From: Paraburkholderia elongata | GTDB taxonomy: Bacteria; Pseudomonadota; Gammaproteobacteria; Burkholderiales; Burkholderiaceae | Direction of reading: 5' to 3' | Assembly: GCF_013177735.1 (NCBI RefSeq) | Contig: NZ_WOEZ01000211.1 | Coordinates: 1 to 57,055 of the forward strand | DNA: 57,055 nucleotides | Shown here: positions 27,201 to 36,219 of the stretch, one piece after another | Layout: each line of letters begins with the position of its first letter | Position numbering within the stretch: the stretch's first letter is position 1 | Notes under the pieces: model-generated | What the model was told of the DNA's origin: nothing | What the model saw: the letters and a program-made list of their open reading frames with translations, nothing else | Databases searched by the model: none | Position numbers and translations under genes: made by a program

Positions 27201-27289
27201 TTATTTCCGGGTTGATTGTGCAGTTGCCGTTGGTGTTGTTGCTTTTGCCTGTGGTGTTGAAGTTGTTGATGAAGAAGCAGGCTATTTAA
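24239..27289 (+). CDS. RND-family efflux pump, inner-membrane permease
   Basis: A 1016-residue RND transporter with twelve spans and two large periplasmic loops. The TM4 proton-relay aspartates are present (GLVIDDAIVMIEH, corresponding to AcrB Asp407/408). At the TM10 position of AcrB Lys940, however, Glu921 is found (IGIVTEVAIFYVSE). That suggests a variant proton relay and a subfamily apart from AcrB-like pumps. The substrate cannot be deduced; hydrophobic drugs, solvents or metals are possible. The gene is third in the operon controlled by the half-site array. The last 500 bp switch to G/T-ending codons. The stop lies 13 bp before palindromic element B. Confidence 0.9.
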   Translation: MNFGQWMQKHRRSLLFVIALLAIAGALTAFRLPISLFPNVAFPRAVVALDAGDRPAEQMATLVTMPVEEALRRVPNVRDVESTTSRGSAEISINFDWGTDMAQATLQAQSAISEILATLPQGTSMQVRRMDPTVFPVLAYSLTSNQQSLSALRDLAQFQMRPLLSSVEGVARVEVTGGAQDEFEVAIDPARLAAYKVSLSDVSKAIGASNVLMATGRIEDHDKLYLVIANTTITQLDELRNVVVSANGATQIRLGDIATVRQGVVPQWMRVTADGHDAVLLNVFQQPGANSVAMAKTIRAKLADFQHQMPAGVHLSNWYDQSELVIASATSVRDAIMIGVVLAAFTLFAFLRNWKITAIAVALVPVVMAATILLLDVFGMGFNIMTLGGMAAAVGLVIDDAIVMIEHIVRRMREAGAHKFHGRVMTAALEFTRPLAGSSAATLIIFVPLAFLSGVTGAFFKALSVTMASALFISFLVTWLAVPILCDRWLKPKDAEEHKETRFASWMNRRYGFLIEHVTARPVLVLLGLLPLIVVAAFAFTRVGSGFMPSMDEGGFVLDYHTDPGTSVTETDRLMKQIEGIIRANPNVATYSRRTGAGLGGDLNEPNKGDFFVRLKSSGREPIGTVMEEIRSKVETQVPGVSIELAQLMEDLIGDLTAVPQPVQIKIYSDDQNTLDTTARKVAAQIGKIQGVVDVNDGINPAGDALELHIRPEAAAAEGMDPQSIAQAVSDMVEGNVATQFQTGPKTVGVRVRVAGALKLTDTQLGQLQIRAPDGHLFALNRVADQVTVTGQPEISRDNLKRMVAVTARIDGRDLGSTIADVQKTLSDKSLLPTGVYYELGGLYQQQQIAFKGLLTVFGAAIALVFGLLLFLYERFRVALAVMAMPLLAAGAVFIGLWLTGIELNISAMMGMTMIIGIVTEVAIFYVSELQGLIRDEGVGFEEALIAAGRNRLRPIAMTTIAAILALLPLAFALGQGSAMQQPLAVAIISGLIVQLPLVLLLLPVVLKLLMKKQAI

Positions 27290-27301
27290 ATAGGGGTTTT
27301 T

Positions 27302-28068
27302 GCCTGTGCGGCGCTGAGTGTCTGTGCTTTTATGGTTTTGGCCATTTCTTGATCTGGATTTCTTGGCCTTTCCTTGAATTGATATTGGATTATTAGCGTC
27401 GCCCCTGTGCGGGGCAGGCACTTACTTTCTTTGCCGCCGCAAAGAAAGTAAGCAAAGAAAGCGGCTCCAACCGCTAATTCTTAAGCGGGTCCCCTGGCTT
27501 GGAGGGGATCGTGGTGCATCTGGAATCTGTGTTCTCGCACATTCGGCGTGAGTGACAAGGCCGTCATACTTCCGGCAGCGCTGCGCGTGCCGAAAGGCAC
27601 TTCATGAAACCGCCGGAGTTTTTTTGCGCTGGCGGTTTGGCTACAGCGCAGTGGTTCCTGCTAGCGCGCAGTCGCGCGCGATGTCAGCGCTGGAGCAGGG
27701 TCACATCCGAACCACGAGCGCATTGCAGCGCCTCGCCGAGGCGAGGCCGATGGCCCCCACCGAACACGAACGAAGCCTGTGTTTTCTCATGGCCCCTTCC
27801 GGCGAGCACGTAGTGCGAGGCGGGAAGCATGACTGCCTTGTCACTCATGCCGAATGTGCGAGGACACGGATTCCAGATGCACCACTACCGCAACTGTGCG
27901 AGGGACCCGCTTAGCAGGGGGTTCGAGCCGCTTTCTTTTGCCTACTTTTCTTTGCGGCGGCAAAGAAAAGTAGGTGCCTGCCCCGCACAGGGGCGACGCT
28001 AATAATCCAATATCAAATCAAGGAAAGGCCAACGCCGTAGGCACACAGAAAAGAAGCGCCGAGCAGGC
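27302..28068. repeat. Palindromic intergenic element, copy B
   Basis: About 767 bp with the same arm-core-arm design and orientation as copy A. It lies between convergent RND pump and nucleoside permease genes, 13 bp after one stop and 9 bp before the other. The two arm hairpins differ: left CTTACTTTCTTTG/CAAAGAAAGTAAG, right CCTACTTTTCTTTG/CAAAGAAAAGTAGG. Both stay perfectly paired. The left arm carries an extra TTGGCCATTTCTTGATC-type duplication that recurs in the X-side arm of copy C. The middle of the core (about 27600-27720) is diverged from A. No frame inside looks like a gene. Confidence 0.88.
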
Positions 28069-28076
28069 AAAAAGCA

Positions 28077-29150
28077 CTACCTTTTTGGCACCCCCTCCCG
28101 CCACTCCCCCCAATGCGCAGCAATATCCTGCACAAGCGGATTCCCCGACCGATACAGGTTCTCAATAGCAATCGTAAAACCCCCTTGCGCAGCATAGTTA
28201 AGCAAATTATCCGCACTAGTCTGCCCATCGTATGGCCGATCAAAATCCGACCCAGCCCGCAGCACCGCAACGCGATTCAAATCAACCTTATGCACAGAGG
28301 CCGCGCGCTTAAGCGCCTCATACGTAGCGTTATCCTCCTGCTGCGTTGTGCAATAGACACCGTTGCCATCCGTCAGAATCTTGGTCCAATCCCGAGCCCG
28401 CTGACCCAGCAACGTTCCGGACCACCAGGTATCGCCCGCGAGCGTATCGCATTGAATAACAGTAGGCGGCCGATTCGCAGGCGCATACGAATATTTGGCC
28501 CGCGCAGCCTGCGCCTGAGCGTTATCAGACAGCACAACGCTACGCGACAAAGCAAACGCCGTATCGGCTAGCTGGGTATTCAACTGAAACACCTCCGTCC
28601 GATAGTCGAGCGGCGGCTTGTCCGCAGAACTCTTGGTATTAATTCCAAGGTACCCGGTATTCCAGCCAGACGGAATCTCCCGCCCATCGATCTCCCACTG
28701 AATCCCGAAGTCAACCAGGTACTTCGCCCACGCGGCGGACCCGACCGTGCCTTGTTGCGGATCGATCCCGGCAATGCCGGCAACCATAAAGTACGTATGC
28801 CGCAAATCGAAGCGCGGCGAAAAGGTCAACGCCATGATCGACGCGGCAGCGTTGCTATGCCCCATGCCAGTGGTCATGACACACACGTCCTGCTTATTGC
28901 AATGAACCGTCGGGTAATCGGGCGATAGCCCGTCGACCGCAATCTCGCGCCATGGCCCAAGCCGGTCGAGCCATACCTGCCCCTCCGGCCCGAACATCGA
29001 AATGATCATTACCTTGACCGGCCGCCCGTGCGGGCCGCCGTCGTCTTGCGAGAAACCATCGTTGTCGTCCGCGCTGGCAGGGCCGGATGTGAAGGCGGCG
29101 CAAGCCGCGAGTGTAATTGCGGAGATTGCGCCAAGTGTGCGAGTCAGCAT
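28077..29150 (-). CDS. Purine nucleoside permease-like (NUP family) exported protein
   Basis: A 357-residue NUP-family protein (GRPVKVMIISMFGPEGQVW, VMTTGMGHSNAAASIMAL, YFMVAGIAGIDPQQGTVGSAAWAKYLVDFG). It has an N-terminal signal peptide with Cys17 but no clear lipobox. The family is named after a fungal nucleoside transporter, yet the sequence has no membrane spans and its motifs recall nucleoside phosphorylases. A periplasmic nucleoside-binding or cleaving protein is therefore at least as likely. It stands alone and converges on the pump operon. Its 3' third is rich in G/T on the coding strand. Confidence 0.8.
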   Translation of the reverse strand: MLTRTLGAISAITLAACAAFTSGPASADDNDGFSQDDGGPHGRPVKVMIISMFGPEGQVWLDRLGPWREIAVDGLSPDYPTVHCNKQDVCVMTTGMGHSNAAASIMALTFSPRFDLRHTYFMVAGIAGIDPQQGTVGSAAWAKYLVDFGIQWEIDGREIPSGWNTGYLGINTKSSADKPPLDYRTEVFQLNTQLADTAFALSRSVVLSDNAQAQAARAKYSYAPANRPPTVIQCDTLAGDTWWSGTLLGQRARDWTKILTDGNGVYCTTQQEDNATYEALKRAASVHKVDLNRVAVLRAGSDFDRPYDGQTSADNLLNYAAQGGFTIAIENLYRSGNPLVQDIAAHWGEWREGVPKR

Positions 29151-29297
29151 CGTGAATCTTCCTTTTTGCTTGTGATGCAGATTGGGAGAGGGCTGCGTTC
29201 AAGCCGAAGAAAGTATAGATGCGAAGAAATTATTTTCCACTACGTATCGCGGCATTTCATGCGCCGTGATTGAACCCTGGAGGAGCCTGCGCGGAGA

Positions 29298-29333
29298 CCT
29301 AAGTGGCGGCCTAAGTGGCGGCCTGAGTGGCGG
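29298..29333. repeat. 12-bp tandem repeat, three units
   Basis: Three near-identical 12-bp units (CCTAAGTGGCGG, the same again, CCTGAGTGGCGG) lie 60 bases downstream of the CDF gene's stop, in the 243-bp gap between the NUP gene and the CDF gene. No other feature was seen in that gap. Confidence 0.75.
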
Positions 29334-29393
29334 CTTGGGCCGAATCCGCCGGCCGCGGCTGGACCGGACGCCCCCCGCAAGCGGAACAACGCA

Positions 29394-30299
29394 TCAAACC
29401 CGCGGCACGTCCGGTTCGAAAAACACCCAGCGCACTTGCGGAAACGCCGCCTGCAGGTCCGCTTCGATCACGTTGATCGCATCGACCATCGCGCGGCCGC
29501 TCGCGTAGTCGATCATTTCGGCCTGAACGGCCACCACCACGTGACGGCCCCACTGCAGCGTAATCATGTTGATGATGCTGCGAATCTCGGACCGGGCTCG
29601 CAGATGCGTCTCGATCGCGCGACGCACTTCCGGGCCCGCCGATTCGCCGACGATCATCGACTTCACTTCGCGCGCCACCAGCCAGGCAATCACCATTAGC
29701 AGCAGACCCACGCCGATGGAGCCCAATGCGTCGTAGACAGGATTTCCGGTCACCATCGTCAGCAGCACGGCGACGAAGGCCATCGCAAGACCCGCTAACG
29801 CGGCAATGTCCTCGCCGGCCACCACCAGCAGATCGGACTCGCGCGTTTCGCGAAACCAGCGCCATAGGCTTTTGTCGGGATGCGTCTTGCGGATTTCCTT
29901 AACCGCGCCCCACAACGAGAGGGCTTCGAGCACCACCGAAACGCCGAGTACGACGAGCGCCACATACGCATACTGCAAAGGCTCGCGCGCAAACAGACGA
30001 TGCACGCCCTCATACACCGAAAACGCGCCGCCGACAAAAAACAGCAGCAACGCCACCAGTAGCGAATAGAAATTGATCTCGCGGCCACTGCCCATGGGAT
30101 GCAACGGGCTCGCGGGCTTGCGCGCTTCACGCAAGCCGAATAACAGCAGCAACTGGTTACCGCAATCAGCGGTCGAATGAATGGCTTCGGCGAACATCGA
30201 GCCGGAACCGGTAAACGTGGCAGCAGCGAACTTGCAGATTGCGATGCCGAGGTTGGCGGCGAGCGCATAGAAAATGGCTTTCGGCGATTCTTCTTTCAT
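29394..30299 (-). CDS. Cation diffusion facilitator (CDF) metal transporter
   Basis: A 301-residue CDF transporter with six spans. The first metal-site motif is EAIHSTADCGNQ and the second is EDIAALAGL, the E-D form seen in the SLC30A9-like branch, not the H-x3-D of ZitB/FieF types. The cytoplasmic C-terminal ferredoxin-like domain is present (VRRAIETHLRARSEIRSI...). It exports divalent metal from the cytosol, probably Zn(II), Co(II) or Mn(II); the branch makes the metal uncertain. The start MKEESPKAIFYALAANLG at 30299 is chosen since the 26 upstream residues of the open frame look non-coding. Confidence 0.85.
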   Translation of the reverse strand: MKEESPKAIFYALAANLGIAICKFAAATFTGSGSMFAEAIHSTADCGNQLLLLFGLREARKPASPLHPMGSGREINFYSLLVALLLFFVGGAFSVYEGVHRLFAREPLQYAYVALVVLGVSVVLEALSLWGAVKEIRKTHPDKSLWRWFRETRESDLLVVAGEDIAALAGLAMAFVAVLLTMVTGNPVYDALGSIGVGLLLMVIAWLVAREVKSMIVGESAGPEVRRAIETHLRARSEIRSIINMITLQWGRHVVVAVQAEMIDYASGRAMVDAINVIEADLQAAFPQVRWVFFEPDVPRV

Positions 30300-30373
30300 C
30301 GTCGTGGAGGGGGTCCGTGAGTTTGCAGAACGCTTTCGGTTGGCAAGAGTTCGTATTGTGGACATGCCCGGCG

Positions 30374-30423
30374 GCATGCGTCCAACCCCGGCGCGGTTTT
30401 GCGCCGGGTTCCGTGACGCATGC
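30374..30423 (-). terminator. Two-stage hairpin downstream of the glutamate dehydrogenase gene
   Basis: An outer 9-bp stem (GCATGCGTC with GACGCATGC) encloses an inner 8-bp stem (CCCGGCGC with GCGCCGGG). It lies 33 bases after the dehydrogenase stop and before the CDF start. There is no U-tract, so it may be a Rho-assisted terminator or a transcript-stabilising hairpin. Confidence 0.55.
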
Positions 30424-30455
30424 AGCGCCTCGACCCTCGCTCGCGGTCCGTCGCG

Positions 30456-33400
30456 CTATGCCCTTTCGAGCGCAGCCATCTCCCGCACGATCACCAGCAG
30501 CATCGACAAGCTTGCGCCGCCCGTGGCCCTCAGATCGGCAAGCAGGCGCGCGTAACGCTCGAGTTGCGCGGCGCGCTTCTCGCGCCATGCCTGAACCAAT
30601 ACTTCCGGCGTCGACGCCTCGTCGGCGTCGGCCAGCGCGCTCGTGGTCAACGCGCGTTTCAGGCGTGCGAGTTCCGCCAGCGCCGTGGCGCGCGCCAGCA
30701 TGTCCCAGTGCGTGGGCGCCGGCAGAGCGGCCGCGCGCTCGCTGATCCAGCTGTAGTTCAGCAACGTACCGAGCGCAAAGTAGACGCCCGCCACGAGTTC
30801 GAGATCGCGCCCGCAGGTCGACGACACCTCGGCGATGTCGAGCAAAGCCGCCGAGATCTCGCCGCTGGCGATTCGCACCGCCAGTTCGCTATCGACACCG
30901 GCGTCCACGAGCACGCGCTGCCGCTCGGACAGCGCTTCGAGATCGGCGCTCGGCAGCAGCGCGGGCCATTGCGGCGCGAGGCGTTGCGCCGCGTCGCGAC
31001 AACGTGCGAGCAAGCCGGCGACATCGCCGTCGCTAACCGCCCCCGATTGCAACTGCCGCAGGAACCATAGCGCCGAGCGTTCGACGAGCCGCGCCACTTC
31101 GACAAACATGCGCGCCTGTAAATCATCGGCGACACGGTTATCCAGCGCGTCGATACTGCGCCACACGTCGTCGAGATCGAACACGTCGCGCGCCATGATG
31201 CAGGCCCGCACGATGTCGCCGGGCTTCGCATCGGTCTCCTCCATCAGACGATGCACGAACTCGCAGCCCACGCGATTCACCAATGCGTTGGTCAGATGCG
31301 TTGCGAGGATTTCGCGCCGCAACGGGTGACGTTGCATCGGTTCGCCAAAGCGCTGCCGCAACGGCTTCGGAAAGTATTCGATCAGCATGTCGCTGACGAG
31401 CGGATCTTCCGGCATCGACGATTCGAGCAGTGCGTCGTACAGCCACATCTTGCTATAGGCAAGCAGCACCGAACGCTCGGGCGTGGTCAGCCCTTGTTTC
31501 GCAGCCTGGCGTTCGGCGACTTCTTCATCGGACGGCAAGAACTCGATCACGCGGTTCAGGCGGCCCGCGCGTTCGAGATAACGCATCAAGCGCGCTTCGG
31601 CATCGAGCAATTCGACGCCGTAGCGGCCCGCAATCGAGAGCGCCTGGGTCTGGTAATAGTTGTCCTGCAAGACGAGCAAGCCGACTTCATCGGTCATTTC
31701 CGCGAGCAGTGCATTGCGCTGCTTCTCGGTCATTTCGCCGTCGGAGACGACCAGGCCCAGCAGAATCTTGATGTTGACCTCGTGGTCCGAACAGTCAACG
31801 CCCGCGGAGTTGTCGATCGCATCGGTATTGATGCGTCCGCCGCGCTCTGCGAATTCAATACGCCCGAGTTGCGTGAGACCTAGATTGCCGCCTTCCGCGA
31901 CGACCTTGCAGTGCAGATCGGCGCCGTTGACGCGGATCGCATCATTGGCGCGGTCGCCAACCTGCAGATGCGTTTCACGGGTCGCCTTCACGTAGGTGCC
32001 GATGCCGCCGTTGTAGAGCAGATCGACGGGCGCCTGCAGAATCGCGCGCATCAATTCAGCGGGCGCGAGCGCCGGCGCGCTGATGCCAAGCACCGACTGC
32101 ACGGCTGGAGACAGCGGAATGGTCTTGGCGGTACGCGGAAACACACCGCCTCCTGCCGAGATCAGCGACGGATCGTAGTCAGCCCAACTCGACCGATCCA
32201 AAACGAACAGGCGCCCACGTTCGGCAAGGCTTACCGCTGGATCGGGATTCGGATCGAGGAAGATATGCCGGTGATCGAACGCGGCCAACAGCTTGATATG
32301 CGGCGACAACAGCATGCCATTGCCGAACACATCGCCCGACATATCGCCGACGCCAACCACGGTGAAATCAGTCGTCTGCGTATCGACGCCCATTTCCCGG
32401 AAGTGCCGCTTGACCGACTCCCACGCGCCGCGCGCCGTGATCGCCATTTTCTTGTGGTCATAGCCGACCGAACCGCCCGACGCAAAGGCGTCGTCGAGCC
32501 AGAAACCATATTCCTGGGAGATCGCGTTCGCGTAGTCGGAGAAGGTGGCGGTGCCCTTGTCGGCGGCGACCACCAGATAGGGATCGTCGGGATCATGCCG
32601 CACCACATCGGGCGGCGGCACCACCGTCGTAACCTCGAGGTTGTCGGTCAAATCGAGCAGGCCGCGCAGGAACGTCTGATAGCAGGCGATGCCCTCACGC
32701 ATCCACGCGTCGCGTTCGGTCTGCGGCGGCGGATTCTTCACGACGAAACCGCCTTTTGACCCGACCGGCACGATCACCACGTTCTTCACCATCTGCGCCT
32801 TCATCAAGCCGAGCACTTCCGTGCGGAAGTCCTCACGCCGATCCGACCAGCGCAGCCCGCCGCGCGCGACACGGCCGCCGCGCAAATGCACGCCTTCCAC
32901 ACGCGGCGAATACACCCAGATTTCGAACATCGGTTTCGGTTCGGGCAAACCGGGCACGTGCGCGGGATCGAATTTGAACGACAGATACGGCTTCGGATGG
33001 CCATCCGCATCGAAGCGATAGTAGTTCGTGCGCTGCGTCGCCTTGATGACGCCGAGGAATTGCCGGAGTATCCGGTCCTCATCGAGATTCGGCACCTGAT
33101 CGAGCGCGCTGTCGATTGTCTTCAACAAGCCGTCGACGCGGGCCTCGCGCGTATCGCCGAGTACCGGATCGAAGCGCGCAATGAACAACTCCACGAGCAT
33201 GCGGGCTATCGCCGGATTGCCGGTGAGCGCGCGTTCGATATAGGCGTCGCTGAAGGTCGAACCCACTTGCCTCAGGTACTTGGCATAAGCTCGCAGAATC
33301 GTCACCTCGCGCGCACTCAGTTGCGCGCGCAATACGAGGCGGTTGAAATCGTCGCTTTCGATTCCGCCCGTCCACACCTGTTCGAACGCATCTTCGAAAA

Positions 33401-35297
33401 GATCCTTCACGCGTTCGATATCGAACTCCGCATCGTCCGCGAGTTCAAGGCCGAAGTCGTGAATCCAGGCGGGTGTGGCATCGAGCGCTTCGATCAGATA
33501 AGGCCGTTCTTCATCGACGCGTACGCCGAGATGCTCGAGCATCGGCAAGCTGCGCGACAACGCAATGGGCAACCCTGCACGATAAACCTTGAAACGAAAC
33601 GAGCGCGGCCCTGCTTCGATCGGGCGGTACAGGTTCATGGCGAGCCGCTCGCTGCCCTGCACTCGCTCGATCAGCTCGATATCGCGCACTGCGGTACGGG
33701 CCGGATAATCGTCGCGATAGCCGGGAGGAAACGAATCCGCATAGTGTTGCAGCAGACGGTTGCCCTGCTCTTCGCCGAATGCGTCAAGCAAAGCATCGGC
33801 GAGATCGTCCTGCCAGCGGCGCGTGACGTGTACGAGCCGCGCTTCGAGTTCGCGCGTATCGACACGGGGCATGCCACCCGGCTTTGCGTGCACGACGAAA
33901 TGAATACGCGCGAGGGTCGACTCCGACAACAGCGGCGTGAATTCGACACTTGCGCCGTTGAATGCATCGGCCAGCAGGTTGGCGATGCGCTGCCGCAGAT
34001 CGGTGTTGTACTTGTCGCGCGGGACGAACACGAGACACGACACGAAGCGGTCGAACCGGTCGCGCCGCACGAACAGCCGCGTGCGCTGATGCTCCTGCAA
34101 ACGGAGCACACCCAGCGCGATATCGTAAAGCTGGTTTTCCTCGGCCTGAAAGAGTTCGTCGCGCGGATAGGTTTCGAGCACCGTCACCAGCGACTTGGCA
34201 AGGTGGCCCTTGGGCAGGAAACCGGCCCGCCGCACGATGTTCGCGCATTTGCGCCGCACGATCGGAATTTCCGAGGCCGAAACCAGATAGGCGGTAGACG
34301 TATACAGGCCGATAAAGCGCCGCTCGCCGATCACCTTGCCGTCCGCACCGCTCAGCTTGATGCCGACGTAATCCAGATAGCCCGGCCGATGCACCGTCGC
34401 GCGCGAGTTGGCCTTGGTCAGGAAAATGGGCGACGAGCCGGAGATGATATCGGCGGCCGCCGGCGGCAACGGCGTGACTTCGGGCTCGCCCGCGGGACGC
34501 TGCGCGTCGCGCAGGATGCCGAGCCCGGAGCCCGGGATCGCGCGCAGCCCAAAACCGATGTCGTGCTGCACAAGTTCGTAGTCGCGCTGGCCGAGAAACG
34601 TGAAATGATCGGCCACCATCCATTCGAGGAACGCGCGGGCCTCGACGCCTTCCGGCCCCGCCTCGCCGGCCTTCATGCCTTTGACCGTGGTGCGCGCGAG
34701 CTCGACGATCTTCGGCCAGTCTTCCACCGCCGCGCGCACGTCGCGAAGCACCTTGGCGATCTCGTCACGCAATGCGTCGAGCTTCGCTGCATCGCCGCAA
34801 CGGTCGACTTCGAAGTGAATGAACGAGGCGAGCTGCGAGCGCATATCGGTGGAATCTTCAGCACCCTGACTCACTCGCACGATGCTGCCATCCGGGCCGC
34901 GCCAGATGCGAAACACCGGATGCACGACAGAATGCAGCGCGAGCCCGAGGCGGTTGACCGCCATCGAGACCGAATCGACCAGAAACGGCATGTCGTCGTT
35001 AACGATCTCGATCACCGTGTGATCGGAATGCCAGCCGTGCTGTTCGAGTATCGGGTTGTAGACGCGCAGCCGTTCGCTGCCTGGCACGAAGCGCTGCGCG
35101 GTTTGCCAGTGCGCGAGCGCTGCGCCGTAAAGATCGGCGATCGAGCGGCTCTGCAGGTCGTCGGCGTCGACGAAATCGTAGTAGTGCCGCAGGAACGGCT
35201 CGACGACTTTGAAGGTCGGCTCGGGCAAGCGCCCACGCGCAAATTCGACGACATCGTTGAGCAAGTGAGTGACGGCTTCTTCATTCTTTGCTTGCAT
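30456..35297 (-). CDS. NAD-dependent glutamate dehydrogenase, 180-kDa class
   Basis: A 1613-residue enzyme of the large NAD-GDH class, converting glutamate to 2-oxoglutarate and ammonia with NAD+. The N-terminal half holds the ACT-like regulatory segments. The catalytic domain begins about residue 740 with GGRVARGGLRWSDRREDFRTEVLGLMKAQMVKN and VGSKGGFVVK, and the nucleotide-binding region contains GVGDMSGDVFGNGML. The length is normal for the class. The start is the ATG at 35297, preceded by a strong GGGGGAG; the longer open frame to 35372 is rejected. It is a single gene followed by a large hairpin. With gabT it supports amino-acid catabolism into the TCA cycle. Confidence 0.93.
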   Translation of the reverse strand: MQAKNEEAVTHLLNDVVEFARGRLPEPTFKVVEPFLRHYYDFVDADDLQSRSIADLYGAALAHWQTAQRFVPGSERLRVYNPILEQHGWHSDHTVIEIVNDDMPFLVDSVSMAVNRLGLALHSVVHPVFRIWRGPDGSIVRVSQGAEDSTDMRSQLASFIHFEVDRCGDAAKLDALRDEIAKVLRDVRAAVEDWPKIVELARTTVKGMKAGEAGPEGVEARAFLEWMVADHFTFLGQRDYELVQHDIGFGLRAIPGSGLGILRDAQRPAGEPEVTPLPPAAADIISGSSPIFLTKANSRATVHRPGYLDYVGIKLSGADGKVIGERRFIGLYTSTAYLVSASEIPIVRRKCANIVRRAGFLPKGHLAKSLVTVLETYPRDELFQAEENQLYDIALGVLRLQEHQRTRLFVRRDRFDRFVSCLVFVPRDKYNTDLRQRIANLLADAFNGASVEFTPLLSESTLARIHFVVHAKPGGMPRVDTRELEARLVHVTRRWQDDLADALLDAFGEEQGNRLLQHYADSFPPGYRDDYPARTAVRDIELIERVQGSERLAMNLYRPIEAGPRSFRFKVYRAGLPIALSRSLPMLEHLGVRVDEERPYLIEALDATPAWIHDFGLELADDAEFDIERVKDLFEDAFEQVWTGGIESDDFNRLVLRAQLSAREVTILRAYAKYLRQVGSTFSDAYIERALTGNPAIARMLVELFIARFDPVLGDTREARVDGLLKTIDSALDQVPNLDEDRILRQFLGVIKATQRTNYYRFDADGHPKPYLSFKFDPAHVPGLPEPKPMFEIWVYSPRVEGVHLRGGRVARGGLRWSDRREDFRTEVLGLMKAQMVKNVVIVPVGSKGGFVVKNPPPQTERDAWMREGIACYQTFLRGLLDLTDNLEVTTVVPPPDVVRHDPDDPYLVVAADKGTATFSDYANAISQEYGFWLDDAFASGGSVGYDHKKMAITARGAWESVKRHFREMGVDTQTTDFTVVGVGDMSGDVFGNGMLLSPHIKLLAAFDHRHIFLDPNPDPAVSLAERGRLFVLDRSSWADYDPSLISAGGGVFPRTAKTIPLSPAVQSVLGISAPALAPAELMRAILQAPVDLLYNGGIGTYVKATRETHLQVGDRANDAIRVNGADLHCKVVAEGGNLGLTQLGRIEFAERGGRINTDAIDNSAGVDCSDHEVNIKILLGLVVSDGEMTEKQRNALLAEMTDEVGLLVLQDNYYQTQALSIAGRYGVELLDAEARLMRYLERAGRLNRVIEFLPSDEEVAERQAAKQGLTTPERSVLLAYSKMWLYDALLESSMPEDPLVSDMLIEYFPKPLRQRFGEPMQRHPLRREILATHLTNALVNRVGCEFVHRLMEETDAKPGDIVRACIMARDVFDLDDVWRSIDALDNRVADDLQARMFVEVARLVERSALWFLRQLQSGAVSDGDVAGLLARCRDAAQRLAPQWPALLPSADLEALSERQRVLVDAGVDSELAVRIASGEISAALLDIAEVSSTCGRDLELVAGVYFALGTLLNYSWISERAAALPAPTHWDMLARATALAELARLKRALTTSALADADEASTPEVLVQAWREKRAAQLERYARLLADLRATGGASLSMLLVIVREMAALERA

Positions 35298-35442
35298 GAT
35301 CAACTCCCCCGGCGGGCGGCAATAGCGAGTATCGCTTGATTCGCATGCATCGTCTGAACGGGGATTATGCACCTGCCGCCAGGAAAGCGATGCGCGAGCT
35401 CACTTAGGTTATACCCGCTGCCGGTGAACGTGCTGCCGCTGT

Positions 35443-36219
35443 TTAAAGCGCGGCCTTCGGTCCCCCAGCCTCTTCTATCAGCCATGCTTGAACCTGTTCG
35501 CTGGTCCAAGCCGGGTCGTCGTGCGGCAGGTCGTGACCGGCCCATTGATGCTCGCGATGCGTTGCGCCCCACGCCGCCGCCAGCTTCGTCGAACACACCG
35601 GGTTGACCAGCTTATCGGCGCGTGACGAAAGAATCAGCAAGGGGCAATGCGGTTTCGTTGCCGCCGCACTAAAGCGCGCGGCGGCCCACAGCTGCCGTAA
35701 CGCATTGCCCCGGCTCACCGGCGCACTCCGGCGAATTTCGCTCCATGCATCGAGATCCGCGCCCAGCGTGTCCACGTTATTGCACGTCAGCCGATGAATG
35801 CCGCTTTCCGCGCGCGGCGCGTCGCGCCAGTGCGCTGCGACGTCCAGAAGGCCCGGCCATGCGGATGGACGCAAGCGTTCGTGCATGCGGCTGAACGGCC
35901 GCATGCTGGTATTGATCAGCACGAGCCGCTCGATCTCGCCGGGATGCCGTTGCGCCCAGTCGGTCGCCACCATGCCGCCGAGCGACATTGCCAGCACGCG
36001 ATAGGGGCCTGCTGCTCCGGTTTGCAGCGCAGCAATCCGCACGAAACCCACCATATCCTCTACCGCAGCCGGCGCGCGCAAGTTGGTGAACTCGCCGTTC
36101 CCGGGCAGATCGAGCAGCAGCAGGCGATCCGTGCCGATCGCCTCGCGCAGCAAGCCGGGCAAACGCCCCCAGTGGCGTGTTTCGCGCGTTAGTCCACGCA
36201 ACAGAATCCACGTGCTCAT
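35443..36219 (-). CDS. Alpha/beta-fold hydrolase
   Basis: A 258-residue alpha/beta hydrolase. The oxyanion segment is LLRGLTRETRHWGRL, and the nucleophile elbow is AMSLGGMVATDW. The acidic residue is probably in SSRADKLVNP and the catalytic His in WAGHDLPHDDP. It is likely an esterase or lactonase with no signal peptide; the substrate is unknown. The ATG at 36219 overlaps the stop of the M14 peptidase gene (ATGA) with GGAAG upstream, so the two are coupled. Confidence 0.85.
   Translation of the reverse strand: MSTWILLRGLTRETRHWGRLPGLLREAIGTDRLLLLDLPGNGEFTNLRAPAAVEDMVGFVRIAALQTGAAGPYRVLAMSLGGMVATDWAQRHPGEIERLVLINTSMRPFSRMHERLRPSAWPGLLDVAAHWRDAPRAESGIHRLTCNNVDTLGADLDAWSEIRRSAPVSRGNALRQLWAAARFSAAATKPHCPLLILSSRADKLVNPVCSTKLAAAWGATHREHQWAGHDLPHDDPAWTSEQVQAWLIEEAGGPKAAL

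Noticed and set aside
32886..35339. 817-codon open frame antisense to the NAD-glutamate dehydrogenase gene
   Set aside because: It is a mirror of a highly biased GC-rich gene; the product is Arg/His/Gln-rich with no recognisable domain, while the opposite strand encodes a complete enzyme.
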